Origin: JBJELF01 sp051879015
GTDB lineage: Bacteria; Bacillota; Clostridia; Lachnospirales; Lachnospiraceae
DNA length: 43,804 bases
Assembly: GCA_051879015.1 (NCBI GenBank)
Contig: JBJELF010000108.1
Location: 1-43,804 of the forward strand
Reading direction: 5' to 3'
Shown: positions 7,396 through 16,100 of the stretch, piece by piece
Layout of the letters: each line of letters begins with the position of its first letter
Position numbering within the stretch: position 1 is the stretch's first letter
Position numbers and translations under genes: made by a program
The notes under the pieces: model-generated
What the model was told of the DNA's origin: nothing
The model's database searches: none
The model's input: the letters and a program-made list of their open reading frames with translations, nothing else

Positions 7396-8791
7396 AGTAT
7401 CCTCCATAATTTCCATAACTGGAGTAAGCGGAATTGCTCGTCCAAAATCTGGATGCATCGTTAAAGATACAGCCCAGCACCTTGCCCTTTGTCTGATTCA
7501 AAATATCAATCTTATCGTTGATATGTTTTGCCAATACCCAGTCCTCTCTCACCACGAGAAGAGTGGCATCCATCAAATGTGCCAGTTCTTCGGTGTCCGA
7601 TACCAGAGCCATAGGAGAAGTATCCAAAATAATATAGTCCATTTCTTCTCGATATCGCTCAATCACGCTGCTAAGCAAAGTCTGCACTTTCTGATTTTCA
7701 CTGAAATTGATTGGTACCTTATTCAAAATCGTATAAAGACTGGTGTCCCTATACTGACGAATCAGTCCCTGCGCGCGCGAAGGGTCTTTGAGAAGCTCGA
7801 GAAACTGTATGCAATCATCTTCCTTTAACTGAAAAATTTTTTGCTGGGAAGGTTTTCGAAAATCACAGTCAATCAACAAAACCTTTTTTCCTTCCTGTGC
7901 CAGTGAGAGGGCTATGTTGGCGACAACAGTGGATTTTCCTTCATTTTCCATAACACTGGTAACCATAAAGACTTTGCACTTTCGATGCTCTAAAAGGCTT
8001 CGCACTCTGGATGTGACCATTCGATTGGATTCCACAAAGGCAAAACTTCGGAGCGGATTTTCGATGAGCATGGACTCCGTCTTATTCTTCTTTGATATCA
8101 ACAGTCCCCTGCCCTTTTTTTCATGATAAATTGTCCCCAGATAACGAGTATCTATTTTTTCTCTGACCTGCTGCGGATTTTTTACAGTGTCTCTCAGATA
8201 GGAGCACAATGCCAGATACAAAAATACCAGTGCCGCAGTCACCAGAAATACAATCTCCATCTGCCTCTTAACATTGACTGAGTTGGATGGCGACATTGGT
8301 ATACTCGGTGCTTGAATGACTTCCAAAATCACATTTCCGATGACGTAATCGGTCACTTCCGTGTAATTTTCCAGAATCGAATTTAGAATCAAAAAAGCCT
8401 GCATAGGAGAGTTTGCTGTGACTGTCAGTTCTACCAGATTGGTCTCTGTAATTTGCACGGCGGAAGTCTGAGCCTGAAATTCATCCAGTCCCAAATCCTC
8501 TGCCACTGCTTTTTTTAACAGATTACTGCCCAAAATCTGAGTAAAACGGGCTGCCAGTTCTTTGGCAGAGGTTAAATTTTGATAAATGCTTCCATTGGAG
8601 CCCTTCGTTGTGACAGCAAAGGTTGTTCTTGCTGTGTAAGTTGGCTCATAAGATTGATTTACATAAATATTAGTGAACAGGCTCATCGCAACAGCAATCA
8701 GCAGGATAACCCACCAATTTGGAATGATGTCCCTCAGCATACTAATCAGATCAATTTTTTGATATAAATTGTCCTTTGTTTGTTCTTCCAT
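7376..8791 (-). CDS. Wzc-like tyrosine kinase, type B, first module
   Basis: This 471-residue Wzz/kinase fusion has membrane segments near residues 25-42 and 180-197. Walker A (TSVMENEGKST) lies near 278, A' (LLIDCDFRKPS) near 305 and Walker B (YIILDTSPM) near 386. Its tail is the shortest of the four (about 453-469, five tyrosines, Ser/Asn-rich). It is paralogous to the gene at 3039-4508. The ATG at 8791 follows GGAGGAG and lies 11 bases after the stop of the Ig-like gene. The polysaccharide-export role of the family is established; the substrate here is unknown. No cognate tyrosine phosphatase gene is visible in the window. Confidence 0.9.
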   Translation of the reverse strand: MEEQTKDNLYQKIDLISMLRDIIPNWWVILLIAVAMSLFTNIYVNQSYEPTYTARTTFAVTTKGSNGSIYQNLTSAKELAARFTQILGSNLLKKAVAEDLGLDEFQAQTSAVQITETNLVELTVTANSPMQAFLILNSILENYTEVTDYVIGNVILEVIQAPSIPMSPSNSVNVKRQMEIVFLVTAALVFLYLALCSYLRDTVKNPQQVREKIDTRYLGTIYHEKKGRGLLISKKNKTESMLIENPLRSFAFVESNRMVTSRVRSLLEHRKCKVFMVTSVMENEGKSTVVANIALSLAQEGKKVLLIDCDFRKPSQQKIFQLKEDDCIQFLELLKDPSRAQGLIRQYRDTSLYTILNKVPINFSENQKVQTLLSSVIERYREEMDYIILDTSPMALVSDTEELAHLMDATLLVVREDWVLAKHINDKIDILNQTKGKVLGCIFNDASRFWTSNSAYSSYGNYGGYYGKRTK

Positions 8792-8802
8792 CTGTCTCCT
8801 CC

Positions 8803-9690
8803 TCACTCTACCACTACAATCAAACGCACCGTACCGACTCGCTCTCTCTGGTCGGTAAACTGGTAGGTAATCTCATAAGTACCTGGAGTATCATAGACGA
8901 CCTCATTCTGAATACTCACATCTTCCTGCGTAATACGAGCCGATCCTTCGTCTTCCCGCTCAGAATGTTCGTACAAAATTCCATCTTCTTCTCTTTTATA
9001 TTCCACTGAATTTGCCGTAATTTTCTGCACATAATCCCAGGGCTGAATCTGTTCTCCTCTGGAAAGATAAATCAAATAGTCAGATAACTCAATCTGGGGC
9101 AAGCCGTTTTCCTCAGAAGACACATAGAGCGTGACGGTAGCCGGCAATTTGACCACATCCCCTGCACTGTTGGTGACAATAAATTCCATTGGATAATCAC
9201 CTGTCTGAACCGAAGATAAGGTGTACTCTCCAGAGACTTTAATTTTATTGGTGATGTCCCCATCCAATACATCCTCTGCCGTCAGATTGGCGATAATGTC
9301 CTCTGTACCGAGCACAAATTTTAAGGGCTTGCTCAATGCAAATCTTGGAGACTGATAATCTTCATAAACAATCTCTCTTGTGCTTTTTGTAATATGCCCT
9401 TCCGAGTCAAAAGCTGCGACCGTCATTCTCCGCACCCCCTCCTCCAAAAAATTGCTCAGACTTTCAATCAGCAAACTGTCTGTCACATCACCATCCTTGT
9501 CATCCAACGCCGAGATTCCTGCTAACAGGTCACTTTCCTCTGCCTTAACGGACACAGTGATCGAATCTTGATCCATCTGAATCACAGGTCCCTGCTGATC
9601 TCTGCTTTTCTGATCTGTATAGTGATAAATTTTAAATGCAATGCACGCTATAATAAATAGGACTATACTAAAAATTCTTATTCGTCTCAT
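8803..9690 (-). CDS. Membrane-anchored Ig-like (DUF5011-like) protein, first module
   Basis: The 295-residue protein starts MRRIRIFSIVLFIIACIAF, an N-terminal membrane anchor, then carries ISALDDKDGDVTDSL, TVAAFDSEGH, AEDVLDGDITNKIK and VTNSAGDVVKLPA. It ends with DTPGTYEITYQFTDQRERVGTVRLIVVVE. These are the same landmarks in the same order as in the protein at 4518-5402, so the two are paralogues. The ATG at 9690 is preferred because AAGGAAGG precedes it; the longer reading from 9717 lacks a site. It is the first gene of the operon and would be transcribed from the promoter near 9766-9794. Confidence 0.75.
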   Translation of the reverse strand: MRRIRIFSIVLFIIACIAFKIYHYTDQKSRDQQGPVIQMDQDSITVSVKAEESDLLAGISALDDKDGDVTDSLLIESLSNFLEEGVRRMTVAAFDSEGHITKSTREIVYEDYQSPRFALSKPLKFVLGTEDIIANLTAEDVLDGDITNKIKVSGEYTLSSVQTGDYPMEFIVTNSAGDVVKLPATVTLYVSSEENGLPQIELSDYLIYLSRGEQIQPWDYVQKITANSVEYKREEDGILYEHSEREDEGSARITQEDVSIQNEVVYDTPGTYEITYQFTDQRERVGTVRLIVVVE

Positions 9691-9765
9691 CTTCCTTCCT
9701 TTCTTCCACCGTGACATGGCTCATTTCAGGCTTAAACTATGCTTTACAATCCAGTTGTTTATCAT

Positions 9766-9794
9766 AACATATTTTCTTTTATAAGAAAAGCCAA
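9766..9794 (-). promoter_or_regulatory. Candidate promoter of the kinase operon
   Basis: TTGGCT (9789-9794) and TATGTT (9766-9771) are spaced 17 bases apart on the minus strand, about 75 bases before the first start codon. The match is moderate. The 9691-9951 interval is otherwise an AT-rich divergent control region holding the two opposing promoters. Confidence 0.45.
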
Positions 9795-9828
9795 AAAATG
9801 ATTCTTTCTGGAATTTTTCTTCTTATTT

Positions 9829-9857
9829 TTGTTAACTTTTTTCATTCTTTGTGATAA
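9829..9857 (+). promoter_or_regulatory. Candidate promoter of the divergent Ig-like gene
   Basis: TTGTTA (9829-9834) and TGATAA (9852-9857) are 17 bases apart on the plus strand, about 95 bases before the ATG at 9952. The two opposing promoters are close, so one regulator could control both directions. Confidence 0.45.
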
Positions 9858-9951
9858 GATAAGAGAAAGGTGCTGTTAATATCCTCTGCAAATGCTTTCC
9901 TCCAACAAGAGCATATTCCCACCCCAAGCAATACGAAAGGATGGTCCAAAA

Positions 9952-10929
9952 ATGAAACATCAAAAACTTTTTTCCTTTTTAAAGGTAGTCATTGCTCTGG
10001 CAGCAGTCCTCAATCTGCTTGCCCTGTTCCTTTTTCCTGATATACTTTCAGAACGAATCTCTGCCTTTTCTCTCTCCTCACCTTCTGAAACATCTTCAAC
10101 CGAAGAGACGTCAGAATCCACAATTTCTTCAGACGAGTCGACCGCTTCGGAAAAATCGTCCGTGGCAGATTCAGAAGACATCTCAACTGAAGATATGACA
10201 ACGCAGGTATCCCAGTATTCGATTGTCATCGAAAAGCAAGCGCTCACCTATGATGGAGTCGGTGAACTTAATCTGTTAGATGGTGTCTATCTCTCTTCTT
10301 CTGACGGCACTATCCCAAATAGCACAATCTTTGCTTCCATCCGCACGGGAGACACCCTTTCTAAAAAAATTGTGGATTATTCTGCCGATACTGACCAGGG
10401 ACAGATTCATGCCTCCTGTGATTTGCTGCTGGAAAATTATAATGGACCTTCGCTTCAGCTTCCAGAGACCTTTCCAACTTTGGATGCAAGTCAGTTGGAC
10501 ACGCTGTTGGCATCCATTACTGCGAGTGGTTCTCTTCGTGCTGATGATGGTTATGGCAATGATATCACGCATGCCGTCACCGCCGCTTACAACATCGATG
10601 AGAGCAACCCCGCTGTTGCACACTATATATTTACGGTTGTCAACCAGTTTAATGATTCCTTCTCAGCAACTGCAGATGTTGATTTGATTCAGCGGCCCAT
10701 TCTCACTCTCACGACCGACCATGCAGTCGTTGCACAGCATTCCAACTTCCGTCCGTTCTCTTACATCGCAAATGCCGTGGATGTAGATGGTACTTCTCTG
10801 ATGGAGCATGTCGCCATTCAAGGCAGTGTGGATACAAGCGTGCCTGGTGAATATATCCTTACTTATACCATCTATGCACCAAGCGGAAATCTATCTGCAC
10901 CAAAAACATTAACAGTCACAGTTCAATAA
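9952..10929 (+). CDS. Membrane-anchored Ser/Thr-rich Ig-like protein
   Basis: The 325-residue protein has one N-terminal membrane segment (about 10-30), a Ser/Thr/Glu-rich linker (about 40-85, many SS, TSE and SED runs) and beta-sandwich domains. It ends PGEYILTYTIYAPSGNLSAPKTLTVTVQ, the same terminal strand pattern (GTYxIxYxF...TLxVxVE) as the two Ig-like proteins of the kinase operon. It is encoded divergently and alone, and closes with a terminator at 10933. The ATG at 9952 has AAAGGA upstream; an in-frame ATG at 9892 has none. It is likely an extracellular partner of the same surface system (inference from position and fold). Confidence 0.7.
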   Translation: MKHQKLFSFLKVVIALAAVLNLLALFLFPDILSERISAFSLSSPSETSSTEETSESTISSDESTASEKSSVADSEDISTEDMTTQVSQYSIVIEKQALTYDGVGELNLLDGVYLSSSDGTIPNSTIFASIRTGDTLSKKIVDYSADTDQGQIHASCDLLLENYNGPSLQLPETFPTLDASQLDTLLASITASGSLRADDGYGNDITHAVTAAYNIDESNPAVAHYIFTVVNQFNDSFSATADVDLIQRPILTLTTDHAVVAQHSNFRPFSYIANAVDVDGTSLMEHVAIQGSVDTSVPGEYILTYTIYAPSGNLSAPKTLTVTVQ

Positions 10930-10932
10930 TTT

Positions 10933-10984
10933 AAAAGGGACGTAAAATACAATTCCTGTGAATTTATTTTATGTCCCTTTCTTG
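10933..10984. terminator. Bidirectional terminator between convergent genes
   Basis: AAAAGGGACgTAAAATa pairs with tATTTTAtGTCCCTTT. Runs of T follow in the plus direction and the A run gives T in the minus direction, so it can serve both the Ig-like gene and the capD-like gene. Confidence 0.7.
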
Positions 10985-11001
10985 TATGCAGATATGTAAA
11001 A

Positions 11002-12924
11002 TTAATCTTCTTTTGTCATTGCCGCCTGTGAAAATGGAGTCTGCTGACTCTGTGGTATGTACTCCGGCACAAGTTCTCTCACCTGGTTCCGAATATCTGC
11101 CGCCTCATCAAATGCATTGGCGACTAACTGCTGCACCTTCTTCTGTATCCACACTTCATTGACTGGTGTCTGCTGAGCCACAAAGATTCGCTTATTGGAA
11201 GTTTCTTTCAGATTGTCCAGACTCAGCAAAAGTTCCTCATAGAGTTTTTCTCCTGGTCGAAGTCCCGTAAATTCAATTCTAATATCCTTTTCCGGCGTCA
11301 ATCCAGACAGTCGAATCATCTTGGTAGCTAAATCTAAAATTTTCACTGGCTCTCCCATGTCCAGAATAAAAATTTCTCCTCCCTTGGCCAGAGCGCCGCA
11401 CTGCAGTACGAGATTGACCGCCTCTGGAATGGTCATAAAATAACGGATAATATCTGGATGAGTCACTGTGACCGGACCGCCCTCTGCAATCTGTTTGCGA
11501 AACAGCGGTACCACACTGCCATTGCTTCCCAGCACATTGCCAAAACGTACCGCTGCGAACTCTGTCTCGGAACTTTGTGCAAAGCTTTGAATGACTAATT
11601 CGCAGATTCTTTTTGATGCACCCATGATATTGGTTGGGCGAACTGCCTTGTCGGTGGAAATCAACACCATCTTTTTGGCATGATAGGCATCTGCTGCGCG
11701 TGCAACGAGATAAGTACCCAATACATTGTTTTTAATCGATTCGTTTGGGCTGTCCTCCATCAATGGCACATGCTTATGTGCAGCAGCATGAAAGATGATT
11801 TCCGGATGGTAGTTCTCAAAAATACTGTCAATGCGCTTTTGATTGCGCACAGAACCAATGAGCACCTGAAGATTTAACTCCGGATGTTCTTTAAGAAGCT
11901 CGTTTCGAATGTCATAAGCATTATTTTCATAGATATCCAAGATAATCAACTGTTTGGGATGATGGAGAGCTACCTGTCTGCAAATCTCACTGCCGATGGA
12001 GCCGCCTCCGCCCGTCACCAAAATGACTTTTCCTCTGACGTAATCCATGATTTCTTCCATCTCTAACTGAACTGGCGGTCTGCCCAGCAGATCATTGATT
12101 TCTACTTCTCTGAGCATTGACACGCTCACATCCTTGTTGACCAGCTGATAGATACCAGGAAGAATCATGATTTTACGGGATGTCTCCTGGCAAATTTCCA
12201 AAAGGGCCTTTTTGTCCTGCGCCGATAAAGTTGGAATCGCTATCACAATTTCTTCTATATTATATTTTTCAACCAGCTCAGGAATTTTCTCTGTGCCGCC
12301 CATAACGCGGATTCCCTGCAGATAAGTGCCCTGCTTTTTTTTGTCATCATCGACAATGCAGGGAATTTCTCGGTTTAAATACTGACTGTTTTTCATCTCT
12401 CGAACAATCATGTCTCCCGCAGCTCCAGCTCCCACAATCATCGTGCGAACCGGTTTCTGTCCCTTGAAGGTAAATACTCCATTTTTTCCTCTTCTTACCA
12501 GACGATATGAAAATCGAACCAGCAGAGTCGCACCCATCAGTAAAAACAAATAGATAAGCGGATAACTACGAGGCACATGCAGCCCCAACATTTTCATTCC
12601 CCCAACCTGCAGCACTGTCGAGAGAATGGTTGCGCCTAAAACATTTTTTACTTCCCTCACGCTTGCATAGCGCCAAAGGCTGCTGTACAGATGCATCAAT
12701 TTGTAGATAATCAGCGTAATGACAACATTGATGCACATATAATCCTCAACGGATTCCAAAAACACAGGATCAATATTAGAAAAGCGAAAGTCCATACGAA
12801 TCCATAGAGCCCCTACCATGCTCATTACAATAAGCATAATATCTATCACCAATAAAATTATGACTCGAGTTTTCAATTCCCTATCTTCGCGAAATAAGTT
12901 GCTAAAAGCTTGCATTTTTTTCAT
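11002..12924 (-). CDS. Membrane UDP-sugar 4,6-dehydratase (CapD/PglF family)
   Basis: The 640-residue protein has four N-terminal membrane segments (about residues 20-120), a first Rossmann motif (GAGAAGDMIVREM, near 145) and a second catalytic SDR domain starting VTGGGGSIGSEICRQ. It also has the family signature STDKAVRPTNIMGASKR. Members convert UDP-GlcNAc to a 4-keto-6-deoxy sugar for capsule, glycan or legionaminic/bacillosamine-type sugars. The start at 12924 has AAGGA seven bases upstream, while the earlier ATG at 12957 has none. It is the only sugar-nucleotide gene in the window and supports a glycan-related role for the neighbouring kinase operon. The exact product (bacillosamine, QuiNAc or FucNAc precursor) cannot be decided. 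Confidence 0.92.
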   Translation of the reverse strand: MKKMQAFSNLFREDRELKTRVIILLVIDIMLIVMSMVGALWIRMDFRFSNIDPVFLESVEDYMCINVVITLIIYKLMHLYSSLWRYASVREVKNVLGATILSTVLQVGGMKMLGLHVPRSYPLIYLFLLMGATLLVRFSYRLVRRGKNGVFTFKGQKPVRTMIVGAGAAGDMIVREMKNSQYLNREIPCIVDDDKKKQGTYLQGIRVMGGTEKIPELVEKYNIEEIVIAIPTLSAQDKKALLEICQETSRKIMILPGIYQLVNKDVSVSMLREVEINDLLGRPPVQLEMEEIMDYVRGKVILVTGGGGSIGSEICRQVALHHPKQLIILDIYENNAYDIRNELLKEHPELNLQVLIGSVRNQKRIDSIFENYHPEIIFHAAAHKHVPLMEDSPNESIKNNVLGTYLVARAADAYHAKKMVLISTDKAVRPTNIMGASKRICELVIQSFAQSSETEFAAVRFGNVLGSNGSVVPLFRKQIAEGGPVTVTHPDIIRYFMTIPEAVNLVLQCGALAKGGEIFILDMGEPVKILDLATKMIRLSGLTPEKDIRIEFTGLRPGEKLYEELLLSLDNLKETSNKRIFVAQQTPVNEVWIQKKVQQLVANAFDEAADIRNQVRELVPEYIPQSQQTPFSQAAMTKED

Positions 12925-13016
12925 ACTTTTTTCCTTCTTCCTTGAATGTTTCACCATTTGCTTATTGTGAAACGTGATTTTTCCTTTAACCGTATACTTA
13001 ATTTTTATCTTTACTA

Positions 13017-13045
13017 ATTCTAAGGGAAGTATCTATAAAAGTCAA
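13017..13045 (-). promoter_or_regulatory. Promoter of the capD-like gene
   Basis: TTGACT (13040-13045) and TAGAAT (13017-13022) are spaced 17 bases on the minus strand. A second TTGACT lies 11 bases further upstream, giving two overlapping -35 choices. The transcript leader would be about 85 bases long. Confidence 0.6.
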
Positions 13046-13105
13046 TACTTAAGTCAACACTTTTTTTTGCTGCGACATATACTGTCCTCCATTCAATAGC
13101 AATAC

Positions 13106-13138
13106 AAAAAGAAGACTCCCTGAAATCTGGGAGTCTTC
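13106..13138 (-). terminator. Terminator of the pectate lyase gene
   Basis: A perfect 10-base stem, GAAGACTCCC with GGGAGTCTTC, has an eight-base loop and is followed on the minus strand by TTTTTG. It stands about 45 bases after the stop codon at 13182. Confidence 0.9.
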
Positions 13139-13181
13139 TCTTTATGTATGCAGACAATCTGCATCTAAGTTTTATACATTT

Positions 13182-16100
13182 TTATTGGATTTCATCGTTT
13201 TCTCTTCTCTTTCTCAGCACATATGCCGCACCAAAGAGAGAAATTGCAAATACAGCAAGCCACAAGCTAATGGTAAACGCATCGCCTGTTGGAGCAGAAG
13301 GAGATGGATCCTCACCTTCACTTGATCCTTCACTCTCGCTTGGACCTTCACTCTCACTTGGACCTTCACTCTCACTTGGACCTTCACTCTCGCTTGGACC
13401 TTCACTCTCGCTTGGACCTTCACTCTCACTTGGGCCTTCACTCTCGCTTGGACCTTCACTCTCGCTTGGGCCTTCACTCTCACTTGGACCTTCACTCTCG
13501 CTTGGATAATCTGGAATCGTGATTTCTGCACTTGCAGTTCCGCTTAAACGTGCCCCTGCATCGGTTGGAGCGTTGGAGGTCAACTCTAACAATCCATGCA
13601 TGTTGATGGTTCCATCTGCATTTCTAGTAGGAGTAATGCTGGTATCCAAAGATACAAACCAGTCTTCACTGACTGTTACGCCCTCACTGTTTTGAGAAGA
13701 ACCGTTGCTCCAGAAGTAGTTTGTGCTCTTATAAATCTCGGAACTATCCTGATTTACTGGCTTAAGCTGTTCTTCCACATCTGTTCCTACACGGAAGGAG
13801 ATGATTCCGTTTGGCTCATAGTTCGTATATTTTGCCACATTTGTGTACAATGCAACATTGTAGCTTTCATTATTGAAGGAAGTGCTGTTGGTTACTTTAT
13901 TATCTGGGCAGCTGTTGGAATCAATACCCTTTGCCTTATTGTCAAATGCGATGGAATTGATTAAGTGATGTCCAGCATACTGACTTTCACCACCCATCTT
14001 AAATCCATTGCCGTTTCCGGCATCGGTTCCGTCCAACAGATAACCATTGCGGTAAGCAACACAGTTTTGCAGAATCACTGCTCCAATACTTCCCGTCTCA
14101 ACCTTAGCATACAAATCCCAACCGTCATCAGCGTTATTGTAAGCGATACATCCGTCAAATACATTGCCCTCACCACAGGTCAGCTTCGCAGCAAAGCCGT
14201 CTGCATCTTCATAACCTGCATCCGCATTATTGTAAGAGGTACAGTTCAAAATTAAGTTATCGGATGGCCACATATCTCTGTCATCAGTGGTAAGATAACG
14301 GCTAATCTGCAGACCAGTATTTCCGTTTTCATAGGTATTTATCTGGTCAAATACACAATGCTTACCAGCAACAAGAATACCACGGTTTGCATTGGAGGTA
14401 TGTGTAACATCAAGACCCTGAATATACCAATAATTTCCTGCTACGGTCAGACCAGTGGATACTTTTCCAAAATCAAATACCGGACGTTCGGTAGCATCTG
14501 GGTCTGCAACCATATAAATCATCTGATCCTCAGTTCCGTCAATTCCACGCTCAACAATAACTGGAGAGGTTAAATTGTAGGTACCGCCTGCCAGAACAAT
14601 CGTCTGTCCTGCCTGTACATAAGAAACTGCTGTATAAATGTCGATTGGGCTGTCCTTGGTTCCCTTACCATCAGGAGTTCCACTTGGAGAAACATACAGG
14701 GAAACAATACCCTCAGCAATTGTTTGATAAGTAACCGTGTGCTTAATAACTGCAGTATCATAAGAACTCAAGCGCTTATAGCTTACACCATCTGGCAGAT
14801 AATCTGCATCTGGTGTAAAGGTAAATACAAACTGATTGCTTCCCTTCTTCAAGGTGACATCCTGCTCATAATAGGAAGCTACTGTGTAATCTACGTTTTC
14901 TGCTATCATATTACCTTCAGAATCCGCAATACTTAACAGACCATCTGCATTTGCATAGAACAATAAGGTATGAGCAGCATTTCCTGTTTTTTTAGTTGAA
15001 AGTACCTTATAGGATGGATCAACATACTCAGTCTCACGTTCTTCCGCATCCGGGTCAAGAGATGCATCATGGGATTCCAGCGAAACATTGCTGAAGGTTG
15101 CCTTACAGCTTCTGGATGCAAAGAAACCAACATAAATGAACTCGGTATCAATTGTATTTAAGTTGTCACGCTCCAAATCATAATATCTCTGGCTGCCAAT
15201 TACTTCTCCCGTATCTGGGTCGGAGTAGGTGAGTGTGTAGCCTGTATTGTCACGTTTGATTTCCAGACGGAAGGTAGTAATTTCAGATACGGTTCCCAAA
15301 TCAGCCGTATTGGTATAATTTCCTACGATATTATAGGTACCTGCTGGCTGGTCAATGCAGGTAGTCTCCAAAGTTTTCATGGTACTGGTAAAATCAGCTG
15401 GCACACCGTCTGCTGCACTGAAGCCTGCCGGCACACCAATCTTTTCCTGCGCACCTACACCTAATTTCATGGTGATATTGCCGCCCTGATTGCCTGCATA
15501 CTCTACCTTGGTCACGGATGCCATGTAGGAATTGTTCCAGAAAGAGGTATGGGAGTTGCTCACAGCATCTGCTGCCATGATACCAAAACCTTCCTGTCCA
15601 TTTGTCAATGTCCAAGTATCAATATAGACATCGGCACTAAACGTAAAGTTTTTGTCTGCCGGAATCGAAGTATAATAGAAGGAAATACCATCAGTCGAAT
15701 TTGGTACCAGTTTACCTTTGGTGTTTGTGTTCCATACGGTAACCTGACCATCCGCATTTAAATCACCGCTGTATCCATTGTATTCGGTATCATCTGTGGT
15801 ATTTGTTCCAAAGGACTGGAATGCCCAAATCTGCTGTGCCTCTTCTGTTACCTTCACTTCCTTCGCTGCAGATTCAGCAGATTCCTCTGAGCCTCTGACT
15901 GCAATTACTACGAAAGAGTAGGTTTCTCCTACGGTCAATCCAGAAACAGTCTGCTCCGTTTCTTTGGTAGGCTCCGTTCTGATATAATCCGCATCTCCTA
16001 CTGCCTTATAAGCTACAATATAGGAATCGGCCTCTGCCACTGCCCCCCAGGCAATCAAAACAGAACCTGCTCCCATACTGGTACCGCTGCTGATAATTGG

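Noticed and set aside
13327..13506. Regular short repeats resembling a CRISPR array
   Set aside because: Units are contiguous 18-mers without spacers and are coding.
13289..13522. Open frames on both strands across the pectate lyase repeat (DLHSHL- and SLGP-like repeats)
   Set aside because: They arise only because an 18-base repeat is free of stop codons in several frames; the PSESEG frame belongs to the long gene with signal peptide and anchor.
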